From contig VYZB01000216.1 of assembly GCA_013397455.1 (NCBI GenBank), forward strand, positions 915,659 through 979,658: 64,000 nt of DNA. The letters run 5' to 3'. Position 1 is the stretch's first letter. Each line of letters opens with the position of its first letter. Source of the DNA: Crotophaga sulcirostris. Lineage: Eukaryota > Chordata > Aves > Cuculiformes > Crotophagidae. The position numbers and the translations under genes were made by a program. This document shows positions 22,801 through 36,900 of the stretch, piece by piece. The notes beneath the pieces are model-generated. The model made no database searches and was not told where the DNA came from. It saw only the letters and a list, made by a program, of their open reading frames with translations.

Positions 22801-25796
22801 TTTGAAGTTTGGATTTTCACTAGATTTGTTTAAAAATGGCAGGACTTGTCTTTCTGATGGTGAAGAGGAGCAGAAATACCCAGTTACCTTATGCACAATT
22901 TAGGAAAAGAATTTCAAAGGGCCTGACCACTGAATAGTCTAAGCAGATATGAAAATTTGGCTTTGAATTTTCAGGAGACGGTTGCACAAAACTGTTTCTG
23001 GAGCTGCTTAAGCATAACCAGGTAAAAAGATTTCCAGTTCCTTTCACTTGATGACACAACTGAGAGCACAGTCAACAACATGATGGCTTATGAAGCTTTT
23101 CTGTAAGCTGCATTAGTAAGAATTTGATTTGGACTGAAATGCAAGTTTTGCTGGGAGTGATGAAAGGAGGGAAGCTTGATTTCCATGGGTCCAGATCATT
23201 TCATAGGATATGTTACAAGATCTTAAACACCTGAAGTACATAATTGGTCTTTAAAGATTACTGCAAGTGTTCTTTCTTTTTTAGTAAGTACCTGAGATTC
23301 CTGATGTTCTGGTTTAAAAACCTGGTATGTAACAGAAAGAGCATTCACATAAAAATGCTAAGTAGTCATGGTTGGTTTTGGGGGGGTTTCTTTTGGCGAT
23401 GGGGGTCATATTTTTCTGTTTTCCTTAATTCATGCTCTAGTTTTCTGACTTTTATTCATAGACTTCTAGAATATTCAATATCTTGTTCTACTTCCTTGCC
23501 TGCTGAAATCAAAGTTTCTTTCAGAACCCCCTTGGCCACAGTGAATAAAATAGAAGCCATGGTAAAAGAAGGATGGGAACCACCCCTACTTTTCTAAAGG
23601 TGAAAAGGTTCAAGCAGCTTCCTCATGTATCCCGTAATTAGAAGAATCTTTCAAATAGTTGGTGAAAAATAGATGTAACAGCTGCCTTTTTAAGCGTACC
23701 CACTGGAACAGGTAGTCAGCCTGCTGAATAGTCTCATTCATTGCCCTTACTACCTGCTGTGGTTTGGACATTTGGCAAAGAGTTGTTTTTAAACTCTCAT
23801 GTTTAAAAACAGGTGCCAAAGGTGGGGGGGAGAATCCAGACTTTTACAACCAGAACAAATAAAAATTGTCTGACTTCGCTTTAAAAATAAGAGATTTGTT
23901 TGATTTTTTTTTAAGTCTGACATTTCAAGTATTGCTAATTCCTTTTCATTTATTTATACTGAAACTTAGGAAAGTTCTGTTGGTGGGTGCATACAATTAA
24001 TTAATAAGTAAAAGAAAAAAAAAGTAGAAGGGGTAAAAGCAGAAATTAAGTGCTTTGAGATTTTGACTGTGTAACCCTTGGATTTAGGTGTGCACGTTCC
24101 ACTGAAACCATTAAACCTTTCTGGACATTCACAGTAAATTGACTGTACCTTTGACTTTCTAATTGTCACAACTTAAGAACATTAGCTATGGAAAGGTAGT
24201 GGCTGTTTGGGTTATATGTACTTAAAGTGCTGTAATGTGAACATGTTTTAAGTCTTAACAGATTTGCTGAAGATCAGAGAAGCTGGGAGGCAGGAAACTG
24301 AATCCACAGGTGCTGGGCCCCTGTCTGAGTCATTAACAAATGAAGCATTTTCTTCTGTGTGATCTGTAACCAGTAACCACTTTCTGTTCTTTGAACAGTT
24401 TCTTTGGCACAACCTTAGCTAAGAATGTAGATTAAAGCAAAGTTTCTGGGACTCCTTTTGTTAAACAGCCCATGGCCCATCCATAAGCAAGCAGGAGGCT
24501 ACTCTGCTGTCAGCAGCAGGGACGTATTCTACAGCAGAAGGCTGTTACCAGATTTCAAGGAAGAATTTTCTGATGTGCTGATATTGCTACAGGTCTGGAG
24601 TGGAAGAAGTCTTCCACCAATCTGCAACCACCAGGATAAAGAGTTAGGGCTTTGAAATGGGTGTGAGAAAAGGAGTCATATAGCATAGGAAATGGAATAT
24701 GGAGGGAAGGGGTCATTTATCTTTGTCACATAGTCCGGATTAAGATGTGGAGTCTGAATTTTATGGTTATCTCAGGCAACCTATTTCTTGCAGAATTCTT
24801 GTACAACCTGTGGATTTCTGTAGTAACAAAAGAAGAGGAGGGAGTACACTGCAGCTCCTGGTGCTTAGCTTTTACCTAGCCATTATAGCATCTGTTTTCT
24901 GATCAAACTTTCATGAAATGGAAGACCTCTGGGCAGTTCACCATATTAGATGAATGTAAGCTTATGTAATACACAAATTCAATAAATGGTGTTTGGGTAC
25001 AGCTGAGTTGGAAATAAAACTGCCTTAAATGTAGGTTCCTTAACCTGGCCCTGAACCCAGTCTCTCTGACTGTACACAGGCTGTTGGACCTTAGTGCTGA
25101 AAAGCTGAAGCAGTTTTACTCTACTTAGCAGTATGGCTGCAACCTTTGTTGAGCTGCTACAAAACCAGAGGGAAAGGCAGGTTAAATGCGTTGCGGTTAG
25201 CTTGCACTGTTCCCCAAGATGTTGTCGGAACGTGCAATCTCCATCTACAACTAGTTTGAGATGGTGTACTGTGCGTTTGCATCTTAGGCATACTTATGGG
25301 TGTATTAATTTTGCTATATATTATACTGTTTTGTCTGAGGCATGAAACTCACTGTAGCTTGAGTATGAAACTGCTATAGTTGTATTTCTTTTTATTCTTG
25401 CTACTGGATGGATTTAGTAGGTCTTCATAGTGCTTGAAAGTCAACTTTAGAAAATCTGCAACTATAGTGTTGAAATAGAAGGGAGTGAGAGTTGATCAAG
25501 ATCTGCAATGAACGTCTGCTCCAAGGAGTTCTTCATGGATTCACCACAGACAGAAATGAGAGGGGTAACTTAAACAAGTGGCTCTTTTCCCTAGCACATG
25601 TTCCAGACTATTCAAATCGTGCAAAGATTTGGCCACTCACAGGTTGTAGATTTCAGTTTGAGAGCTAATATCGCTATTTGTCTTCAGAGGAAAAAAATAT
25701 CGTATGATGATTTGGAGTGCTTTGTAACATGTAAAAAGTAGTGTCGGATATGTGTAAACCTTGAAGGTTCTGAGACAGCTTGCCGTGTCACTCTGT
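16836..25796. other. Non-coding stretch upstream of COL10A1, inside the NT5DC1 intron
   Basis: About 9 kb of AT-rich sequence with no recognisable gene or transposon. Noted items are a C-rich patch at 20521-20570, a 16-base perfect palindrome at 22460-22475, and scattered short ORFs (largest 23244-23597 +, 117 codons) without known domains. Distal COL10A1 enhancers are known a few kb upstream in mammals and would fall here, but I cannot point to one. Confidence 0.6.
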
Positions 25797-26449
25797 GAGC
25801 TGGCAATATGCGCTCGCAGCCCAGAAAGCCAACCATATCCTGGATTGCATCAAAATAGTGTGAGCAGCAGGTCAAGGGAGGTGATCGTCCCCCCTCCACT
25901 CGGGTCTTGTGAGACGTCGCCTGGAGTACTGCATTCAGTTTTGGAGTCCTCAGCATGGGAAGGACCTGGATCTGCTGGAGCAAATCCAGAGGAGGGCCAC
26001 GAAAGTGATCAGAGAGCTGGAGAACTTCCCATAAAAGGGCAGGCTGAGGGAGTCGGGGTTGTTCACCCTAGAGAAGAGAAGAGAAGGCTCCAGGGAGACC
26101 TTATAGCAGCCTTTCAGTACTTAAAGGGGGCCTACAGGAAAGCTGGGGAGGGGCTCTTTATTAGGGAGTGCAATGACAGGACAATGGGTAATGGTTTTAA
26201 CCTGAAAGAACATAGATTTAGATTAGATATTAGTAAGATTTTTTTTACTGTGAGAGTGGTGAGGCACTGGAACTGGATCCTCACAAAAGTCATGGATGCC
26301 CCGTCCCTGGAGGTGTTCAAGGCCAGGTTTGATGGGGCTTTGAACAACCTAATCTAGTGGGAGGTGTCTCCCCACCCATGGCAGGGGTGTTGTAACTGGA
26401 TGATCTCTAAGGTCCCTTCTAACCCAAACCATTTTATAATTCTATGATT
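25797..26449 (+). mobile_element. CR1 LINE, 5'-truncated, + strand
   Basis: About 650 bases matching the 3' part of avian CR1. It starts in the segment that encodes AQKANRILGCIK-type sequence and continues through the ORF2 C-terminus; visible pieces include RRLQGDLIAAFQYLKGAYRK, FRLDISKIFFTVRVVRHWN and APSLEVFKARFDGALNNLI. It ends in the CR1 3' tail with GGTCCCTTCTAACCC and ATTCTATGATT. It has frameshifts in its first half, so it is not functional. CR1 is the dominant non-LTR retrotransposon of birds. Confidence 0.95.
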
Positions 26450-27587
26450 TTTTTAAGTAAAGAAAGTGAGGAATTTGGGAAGGTATGGCTAAAATGGATG
26501 CTGTTACTTGATATGGTATCTATGTTTTGCTTGATACATTTTATTCATGCTAGTTTTACCACATCATTTCTCTTTACATTTGCTAGTGTCAATTCAGCTT
26601 TGCCTCATTGCCAATGCATGGCTTATCCAATTAGTATCTCGTTACCTAATTCTGGACTATAAATGAGGCAAAATTCTGTCTTTAAATTTGCAATCTCATT
26701 CTGCATGCTACCTAATTTTTCTTTAAATGTACTTCACATTTTTTGTATAAGTAAGAAACAGACTTCAGTATTAGACTTATATGTAGTAGAATCGAAAAGG
26801 ATCCTTGTATACAGAAGATCCATCAGCAAATTCTGTAGAAGTTACAGGAATAAGATTTAGAATTTGATTTATGTGTTGAAACCCTTTCATTTACTAGCTT
26901 GAAATATTTTTATGTAAAGCTGAAAAAAAAGAGAATGTTTAAAGACACACATAATGCTGTTTGTCCATTGAAATATTAGGTCACCAAGAATGTGTGTTAG
27001 GTCATTCAGAGAGAGCTAATTGTTTCAGAAAATAGACTTTCTGTGTAACCTATAGTAGGATGTATTTGCTTACCTATGTATTTATAAGTAAAAGTAAAAT
27101 TAATATTAGTAGCATGTTTTTTTTCTCCTGGTTCCTTTTTATACCTGTCTAAATCCAGATCTTTTCTGGTATGTCCTGTGTACATAAATTGTGTTGGGTT
27201 TCATAGCTGGATTCCACCTTGGGCTGTGCTCATGACCGCAGGATGTTTATGTGAACTGTGCAAAGTTTCTGGCAGATTTCTCTCTCTGAGGCTTTTGTGC
27301 AGTACTTTGTCCTTGAGACACTCATGTCATTTAGAACAGGCTTTTTTGTTTGTGCACCAATAGTTTGCAGGTACTTTAAGGGAAAATATATTTAGGCTAG
27401 CCATGCAGGGAGCGTCAACACTGCTGGAAAACTGAGGGCTGGCAGGAGCATGAGTGGAATTTCTTTGATACGTGAAATAATCTCTGCACAACCTTAAACT
27501 ACTTAATAGTAAAGGATAGTTTTAATACTTTTGCAATTTCTGGGGATCAAAAATGCTAAGTAAAGATAATACAAACTTCTGCATTAA
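26450..27587. other. Intronic stretch with nothing recognised
   Basis: AT-rich sequence between two CR1 copies. Short open frames are present without similarity or splice context. Confidence 0.6.
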
Positions 27588-27915
27588 CACAGAATCATAG
27601 AATGACCTGAGTTGGAAGGGACCCACAAGGATCATTGAGTCCAACTCCTATCCCTGCATAGGACATTCCCAACATTCACACCATCTGTCTGAGAGCATTG
27701 TCCAAATGCTTCTTGAATACTGGCAGACTTGGCGATATGACTGCTTCCCTGGGGAGCTGTGCCAGTGCTCCACCACCCTCTGGGTGAAGAACCTTTTCCT
27801 ATTATCTAGCTAAAATCTCCTCTGGCACATCTTCCTGCCATTCCCTTGAATCCTATCATGGGTCACTAGAGAGAAGAGATCAGTACCTACTCCTCCTCCT
27901 TCCCTTGTGAGGAAA
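27588..27915 (-). mobile_element. CR1 LINE 3' fragment, minus strand
   Basis: It begins with the reverse of the CR1 tail (ACAGAATCATAGAATGACC) and continues with TGAGTTGGAAGGGACC and the characteristic GGGTGAAGAACCTTTTCCTA block. Truncated at about 330 bases. Its sequence closely resembles the copies at 38934-39627 and 58252-58756, so they belong to one subfamily. Confidence 0.95.
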
Positions 27916-30900
27916 AGAAACATCTATTTTACAGGCTTAAGGAGGGTAATAGACATGGTTTTGTTGTGCTCTTTCTAGAACTGTTTTGGAATATTTAAAC
28001 ATCTACTGGATCATCTTTCAGAAGCAGAGAGAAAGTCTTTACTGTAAATATTTATATTCTCTAAAAAACAAATCTGTAGTTTCTAGAGAATTTGACTAGA
28101 AGCTGTCACAGTGATATTTTCTATGTATCCGCAGTTAGGGCTACATAACCTCATGGGAACTGAGGATCTTTATCTTTTCAGAATAAAAAGCCAAAAACAA
28201 TCATAAATGTAAAGGATCTGAGTATCTATTTCAGTTGAGAGGTGATTTCTGCAACTTAAAGTGTAGAGGGCAAGTTCACATTTTATTATTTTAATACTAT
28301 CCTCCTGAAAGACAGTGTGGGCTGCAGTACCAGCCAGCTGTCCTGATGGAAAACTGCCTTGGGATGTTTTTTGTTCAGGGCCCTGGGAGAAGCCTCTCGC
28401 CTGAGTTGTTAACATGCTGTCCTTGGAGTCCTTCGTTCCTTGCATCCCTGTAGGACCAGTATAACACCTTGGGTGCATAGATGAGCATACTTTTTTGTGT
28501 CTAATAGCTGTGGGCAGTTATTTTGAATACTTATATAATACAACTGAAAGAAAAGTGATAGTTAACAAGACTACATTTTGTTTGGTGTTATTTTATGGCC
28601 TGCATCTAAAATGTCTACTGAAAGAAAACAAGTTTTGTCCTGAGTTATACTTATGTTCTGGTAAGGACTGTAGGGCTCTCCAAGTCTCAACAAACAACGC
28701 ATCACAAAGGACTGAAGGCACCTCGTTACATTTAAGGTGACTGCACAGTGGCCTGTGAAGTAAAATATTCCTTTTTTTTGTCAGTCTGCACTGCTTTATG
28801 CAAATGTGCATCAGGCCTCTGATATTTTTTTAAAGGGTATGCATGGCCAAAACCTGTATTTAACAGAAAATTAATTTATAAACAGAGCCTAAGAACCTAA
28901 TTCTGAGTTTCTACAATCAACTTATAATCCATCAAAACTTTATTGGCTTCCTATACCCATACAGCACAGCATTTGCCTCTACTTCTGCAGATATGCAATG
29001 TGGAAGGCACACAAGAAACATCTCAAATTTCTGTTCATGTGCTTGGAGGACAAAGCAAATGTGATTCTACTCTGCTACTGCGTCTTCCAAAAGCAACACA
29101 GTCTGTTTCTTTTGGGGAGTGGTCCATTAGGCACTTGAGTAGGTGTGTGGTCTCAGGCTGAATGTATTAGGTAGGCTCTTTGGAGCATTTAGCTGCCAAA
29201 CTCTAATGAGTCTTTATTGTGCAACTGTGATCTAAAATTTGTAATAATTGTATAGAATTTTGTGGCAGTGGCAGAATGGATATTTTGCACGTTTACTAGT
29301 AGGTGACAAATTCCAAACCTATGGAAAGAATGAAGGACTTGATGCTGCTTTGCAAGATGGATGTACAGAACTAGAGCAGAAAATATTTTTCCCTAATATT
29401 TTTTATTAAGGAATGGATAATTTTAAACAGATCTTTCAGAAAAAGCAAAAGCCTGAAGTATAAAAAATAGGAGTTGGAATGGTGATAATTTGGCAATGTT
29501 TGAAAACCTGATCTTTAGGAAACCTCAAACTTCCCACTAGAGATGAAGCAAACTGTGTTATAATTATTTTAATGGTTAAACTCTTTTCTCTTATGCTTTT
29601 ACAATTCAGGGCATCATTGTTTTTGTTTTGAGGAAAACTACTTTCACAGTCTTTACTTTTTGTTACTAGTGCTATTAAAGACATGGTATTTAATATTATT
29701 ATTAAAAGCTGTTTAATCTAGAACAGCTGATGTTGAAAGTGCTGTACATTAAGACTAAATTACTACAAATTAAAATGAAATCTTACCAAGGAAAAAAAGC
29801 CAAGAATACAATTGTTTAATTTGTGTCCCTTATAATTCAGTAATTTAAAGCATTACCACTTGTTATCTCTGCATTGCTTCTACTTACTGCTGTTTGCCAT
29901 CCTCTGAGAACCTCTTGCCAATTAGTTCCCAAGAGTATGAAACTAGTTCTTTAGAAAAGTTTAAATTGACAAGTACACTAGATTCAGGCTTGCCATTTTC
30001 TCCCACTGGGATTTCTTTTCTCCTTCATCCTACTTATGAAGTTTGCATCTGGAGAAGCTTTTAAAGGTGAGTATTGCAATGTTCCTGGCTCTATTTTGAA
30101 AAACAGGGTTTTTTTTTACTTTTGAAATATAAAAAACAACAGCAAAGTTGGTAAGACCTGTTTGTTTTTGGGGTTTTTCTTAATTCTGTTTTCCAAAGGT
30201 CTGGCATTTGTTTTCTTTAGTCTAGTACAGAATGTTTGCTCTGAATTTTAGTTATTGTCCTTTAATATGAGGACCTAGAAATATATTCTCTCTTTTAGAG
30301 CTGGTTGGGGTATTAATCTTGTATCCTTCTATGTAGATCAGAATAATCTGTAGAGGACTCTAAATATGGCTAGGCATTGCAATAAATCCGTTGGGGTGCA
30401 TTCAATTGAAGGAGTGGATTGTAAGATGTCTCAGACACTGATTGGTCATTACAGCATGTAAGTACAAGCAGAGCATTAGAGTTTTAAAACTCTGAACATA
30501 TGCATAAGTGATCACTCTTCGGCTCTGTCTGTCAAAGTAATCATAATATAACTATTAACTCTTTTTTCCAGTTTCTTTTTTTCTTTTTGTTTGTTTTGGG
30601 TTTGTTTTGGGGGAGGGGTTTATTTGTTTTCTTGCCCTTCATTTCCTCCTGGATATTGTGGTTAGGCAGATATTAAGGATTGTCATGGTCATACAGACTT
30701 CTAGTGCTTCTTAGTGCCCTCATGCCAGGAATCTTGAATGCATATATATGACCACTGCCATTTCAATGACAGTAGGTAAAATGGTAAGTAAAAGTACAGA
30801 TGTTCATATATCAATATTCGGTTCCTACTGTTATCTTTTAGTTTATTTAGACGTAGCCCACAGATGCAATGCTATCCGAAAAGGTTTGACCTTGCTGCCC

Positions 30901-33900
30901 AAGTACTGTGCACCATAAAGTCTTGGTGTTTATGTGCAGTGAACACAATGCTTCTGGGAAGTTTTTTTGGGAACTTTTTTTAGAATCTGCTAAAGTGCAG
31001 ATTCTCTTCTGGAGGCCTTGGGCTTAATGTGTGCTACAGTTGCCTGGAAAGCTTGAACTGACAGGATCCATAATTGAGAAAATAAGGATAAATTATACTT
31101 CCCCTTCCAATCGAGAGGGAGCCCTTGCCAGGGGCCTGGAATTCAGCAGGATGGGAATTGCCCCAAGGGCAGGAGTTGTGACTGCCCAGCAATAAATGGT
31201 AGAAGCAGAAGAGAAATGAATGACTAAATGAACTTTAGTTGGTCAGGCTATGAGAAGGCAAGAAAAGAGGGCACACTGACAGAATTTTTGATCCCCATTC
31301 TTATCAAGATAGAATCCCTGTGTAGATGTTAATTGCTTTCTTTAAGTACTGAAGTCCTTAGTTCTGAAAACAAAGTATGGAATAGTTCTTACTGGAAATA
31401 AACCACTAAAAGGCATTTGAGTAGATGTGACTCTTGCAAAGAGTGCTCTGTCTTAAATCAGTAAAACTGATTTCTAAAAACTTCTGTATGTTAGGCATGA
31501 CACATTTTGTCTTAAGTTTTGTATGTGCTTGAGTACTTAAAATTACATCCATTTAGGCAGTGAGACATCTAAGCCATGCCCCAGATAGCCACAATCCAAA
31601 GTGGCAGAGGCAGTTTCATGCTCTGAATACTACTTTTATAAAGGCAACTAATTGCAGTCCTCAGATGAGGCCAGAGGTGAGATTTCAGATGCATGACTTT
31701 CTCCAAGTGGCTGACTGAGGCATTTTGGCATACCATCAATTATAAACCCATCCTACGTGTCTCGCTCTTCTTTATCCATTTTTTAGCCAGCTTTGGTACT
31801 GAATGCTCTGTAATGCTTTCATCTCTCTTTGCATCTGCCTCTTAGTGCCCGCTGAAGGTGAATTGCAGAACCACCCAAAAGGATTAAATCATGGCAGGTT
31901 GCTATCCACATTTTGGTCAAACCTTTCCAAAATGCCATTGTAAGTACCTTCGTTGATGAAGAAGGATGAGATTATACAGGTTATGACATTTTTATTATAA
32001 TTGGTATTTAGAAAATTTAGGTAGTGGAAGATGGGGGATTTACTTCTTCCCTTAAGTCCAAAGAAATAAAATTATTTTCTTTCCCTGTCCATTTAAGAAT
32101 GCTCCTTCCTTTGTCTTTACTCTTCTGTTGGTTTTTTTGATTGGTTGGGGTTTTTTTTGTCAACCTGTCATTCTTGAATGTTGCTTTCCAAAGTCTGCAA
32201 AAGGCAAAATGGCATACTAAGGACTCAACAGAGGAAACTTCTTTTGTTTTCAAGCTATCCTCTTTCCAACAACACATCAGAATGGTTTTTTACTCCTTTC
32301 AGACCAGCAGGATTTCTTGTCTTGAAGGCTCTCTGGGCTAGTGGAAGTGGATGTTAATGGAGAAGATAATTAGGTTTTAACTCGAAATGTAAATGCTGCA
32401 GAATTCATATATAAAGCATGTAAGCAAAAAATTTTAGAAATGAAAGCCTGTCTCTGCCTTTCAGTGACTTGTTCTATGTATTTCTTTCCATATTCCATAT
32501 CTTCAGTCTTGCTTTCTGCTTTTCCATATATTGTGTGCTTCCTCCTACTGTTTACTTTGTGCTATCTATGCCATTCAGCATGGCATGGGTGAAGGAATTT
32601 GTTCATACTCCTTATATCAGGTCTTGATGCTCACGCGTTATCAAGCAGGAGTTCCTTGGAGCCAAGCAGCATAAGTACGGTGAGAGTCCTTTTCTGAAAA
32701 AGGAGGCGCAGACAGAGAAGGAAATACATTTTGAAATTGGCTAAAATAGAGGCTTTAGATAGCAAGAAACTGCTGCATTGTACACTATATGCTTGCTTGC
32801 TTGCTGCATATTATCTGACCATATTGACAAAGAATCACTGCTTTTAAATCCAATAATTTACCTAACACATAGTTTAGGTCAAATTTTAGTCTATTTAAAC
32901 CTTCCTTCAAAAACACCAAATCCAAAACTCAGTGTTTATAGCATTGGGCCACCAAAGATGCAGATCTGTCCATTGACTTGCTTTCAAATGTGTTCCTATA
33001 AAAATATAACCTAAGGCAAAAGCCACTCTGCAACTTCAGAAGGAAACAGCGTCTACTTTAGGTGAAAGCTTTGGATTTTTTAATTTTATTATTAGACTTT
33101 CTGTCATGCTGTCTGATAAAACAGTTTTCAATCTCTGTCATCTTAAATAGTGTCTTTCTCATTTGGCAGAACTGAAGGTCATTTGGATTTGGGTACAAGC
33201 CTGGACCTTCTGGGTAGGAATTAAGTTTCACATTTCTCACTATTTTTGCTTGTACGCACTCAAAACAGAAAGACCTGCTTCTTGGCTTTTAACTCTGAGA
33301 AGCTGCACGGTATCTCAGGCTTGTAATGAAATGTTTCTGCTGTGATGACAGCCCAAGAATGTCATCTGCTCGATCAGGTCAGCTTTGGAATTCACAGCAC
33401 TTCTTTTGTTTATGTCCATGAACTTGGCTTCTCCTAGCAAGAAAAACATGGATGTTTTTATGGTTATACCACTTTTTTCAGGTCTTTTCTTGCAGTTGTT
33501 CAGTCACTTGGGTTTTTTTCCAGTTATCTTTAAAACTGGTGAGACTGAAGAGACTTCTTGCTATCTGAGAAATCACTACCAGGTTTCCCATAAATTCTCT
33601 GGAGTCTTGACATGTGTCTACAGTTTATTCTCCCTTGAGCAAAACATAGTTTTAAGTGTTTTCAGTGGCTGAAGCCAGACTAGGTCATTACAATAATTCC
33701 TTCTGATTGTCATAACACAAACCAAAGAAGTTTGCCCAGTAGCTTCTGTTTCTGCCCAAATCATATATTTAAGGACGTAACATCCTAGCCTTTATTTAGC
33801 TGTGGATTGCTCTGGTTGCTTTATAGAGAGCTCATGATTCTCAGGAGGAGAATTCCTACTTCACACCACATAGGGGAGCTCCTTTTAGATAATTTGTCAT

Positions 33901-36900
33901 CATGTCTTTGGAGTGTTTGGCAGGAGTTTGGGGTTTTCTTACTTTTAAATGTGAATTCTCTGTTATTGTGCAATATCATTTTAGTATGCAAGGAGAACTG
34001 AACTTCGTAAAAGTATATGGTGTTGTTTTGATTTGAGAGAATCCTAAGTACCTAGAGCTATCACAGATGGCTACTTCAGACACAGTCTTTATGAAATTAC
34101 ATAGAAAGTATATAACCATTTATTTCTATTCCGTGATTTCAACTAAATCCTGACTTATATTTAGCTTTTTATACTAACATTCAAGAGAGATCCATCAGTG
34201 CTAGGTAAACTTACTGGAGGAGGAACATTCCTCAAACTATTTTTGAGACTTTACTCTTAGGTGCATTAAAATCTTGCTTTTTCAAATATCTTTTTTTCCT
34301 TCCTCTTTTCCAAAACAATTTTAAACAATGTTATCATTTTGAGAATTATTAATTAGTGCTCTTAAGTATAGAGCTCAGTGTTAAGACATTTGTTACACCT
34401 TAGAACAGGGTTGCTCCTAAAAGGGCAATTATGAGTAGCTTCAAAATTATTTCAGGCTCTGTACACTAAAATTCATCTCCTTTGCAAATGGTGGGAAGCA
34501 GAATGACAGACTGGACTGTTCACTAGAGCAAACATCTAGACTGACCCCCTGCATCTCTAAGTAGAGTCTGTTGGATCCTGACTTTGTCCATATTGACAAA
34601 AGTCCTGCCCTTTTTAAAAGGTTTTCTATTAGAATAGTCTGCTAAATTAGTCTGAAGTGTATCTTTCAATCTGGTAAATAAGTTTAAACAGGAAAGGGTA
34701 AGGTCAAAATAAGGCTGTGGTAGCAAATAAGAGTCAGCAAAGGAATGCCATCAAGCCTGGCAGGCCCGAAGCCTACATGACCTGCATGAAGCGTTTTACA
34801 GTGTTTCTATTGACAGATACTTGACTGAACTTGCATCTGGCAACTTCTGCTGAGAGACACCAAAACAACTCATTTTTCCATCCAGAAAAGTGGATATAAA
34901 ACCCTTTTCTGTGACTTCCCAAATGCACACAAATAAATCTGGGACACCAATTTCTATTTGGGACTGTGGTAGCAAGTTGTACTTTTCCTCTGACTGTCAT
35001 TAACTCATAGCAAGTTCTAATTTCGCATTAGCACTTCTCACAGTCACGCTCTCAATTACAGTCACATCTTCTGGTGCACACTTATAGTTGTCCCTATTAG
35101 ATTTGTTGTTCCGTTTGAGTTACTGGGAGGTTGCCTCTTTTCTAGCAGCTCCTGAGTGTGCTCCTCAGCATGTTTCATGCCTCTGGCCAGCTGCACCAAG
35201 CAAATCCTACTTTTTTTAATATTTGGATCTCTGAGCACGTTGGATATGTCTGTGTAGCTGGCACCAAACTCTTGCACTTGTGAAACAGGCTCCATGATCA
35301 TCCTAGAGTGGTGCAGTGCCTGAGCACTTGATACATGTATTAGCAAGGCAACATGCATGCTAGTGCAGCTAAATTCCTTCCAGATCATCACTGCATTGTG
35401 TGCAAGGCAGCCCAGGGTGTAAGCAGAGTCTGGTTGCACCTGCCTGTGCAGATATATCTGCTTTGTTCAACAGATTGTATAGAACTGCCAGTTCTGGTCA
35501 CCTAAAATAAATTCTCAAATTACAGCAAAAAGAAATAGTTGTACCATTACAGAATAAGAGAAGAATGGAAAAAAAGAATGCGGCTGGAAAGGGAAAAGAT
35601 CTTTTTCTTTTGCACCAAACTATTTCCATCAAAATACCAGAGCATACAAAACTGTGAATTGGCAGGAGTCTCCTCCACGCAGCAGTTCTCTGTTGGACTC
35701 TGAGTGGAAAGCAGCTTTGGAACTGGATGAGTTGGGAGGCTGGAAATACTATTGTATGTTCTTTTGACTTTGAACAGAAAGTCTTCTTCATTCTAAACTG
35801 CAAAATGTGGTAGCTGGTATTTAGCAATGGTTGGTAACAAATATGCCTAACCAGTTGTAGAGTATGCTGTCATGCAGTGGATTCAGGGAGGACAGCTTTG
35901 GTGTCTGTTACACTGTATACTTAGAACTTCACTTGGTGTTTGAGCAATTTTAAATAAAGTGAAAGATAAATACTTCCACACTCATTGGAAAAACAGATAT
36001 TTTCCTTTTAGCAGAGAACATCTGTTGGAGTTAAACTTATATGAAGTACTTTTTTCTAAGAAATGAGAGTTAATGCAGTTTTTACAAACAGTAAAGACTA
36101 AAGAGGACAAGAGTCCTTATGAATTGAACATCCCCTTCTGTGTAGAAAGTAAATGCTTCCTTTGTATCAAAAGCGACTTTACCATAACTTCCATGACTCA
36201 CAGAGATTAAAAAACCTAAAACCAAGCAAACAAAAATAAAACCGAAAACAAGCACATAAAACCCCACAGCCTTATCCCCAAGAACTCTAGAGCTGTTGTC
36301 TTTTCTCATTTTAAATAGATGTAGTTTGTGTTAGTATTCTGGAAATGTAGTTATATCAAAAGCCCTGCTTTACACACTAGACAATGTGAACAGCTAAATA
36401 TTTGTGTAAGTGACAGTAGGTAGCTTTAGTCTTTGTCTCATAAAAAGGCTAACCTACATAATAGTATAAGAGCCACCTTCTTTAGCTCAAAAGTTGACTC
36501 ATGCTTTTAGTTACTGATTCAGCTGAACGAGTTCTGCTTACAGCACATCAACAGCCCCCATGTAATTGCACAAACTGCTCACATGATGCAGAGAACAATT
36601 ATCTTTGGTTAGTGTGATGGTGCTTTTTCCCCCTCCATAGAGAAGATCAAGAGTCACAGAAGATGGTTTAATTTATCTTTTAAAAATGTTTGACGCTTTA
36701 CTACTGGAAGTAATATTTTGGGGCTGATTGATGGCAGGAGGAGCCTCCAAACATGGGTTAGGAGAATATCTACTGTTTCATCAGCCAACATTATTATAAG
36801 AGGCAAATTTTGTAACTCAAAAGAATTTGATGAGAATTAAAAAAAAAAAGTCCAAGCTAATCAATCCTCAAGGCCTCATGCTTTGTTTGAGTTCAACCAT

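Noticed and set aside
22975..23021. 47-base exon-like piece between TTTTCAG and GTAAAA
   Set aside because: No frame resembles NT5DC1 or another known protein; such acceptor-donor pairs are frequent by chance.
23610..23819. 69-codon minus-strand frame with protein-like composition (LKRQLLHLFFTNYLKDSSNY)
   Set aside because: No recognisable family, no splice or promoter context; kept only as a weak possibility of an old repeat.
30010..30066. Possible exon ending GCTTTTAAAG before GTGAGT
   Set aside because: The end looks like the real NT5DC1 exon end at 3834, but the upstream coding sequence does not match and no good acceptor is evident.
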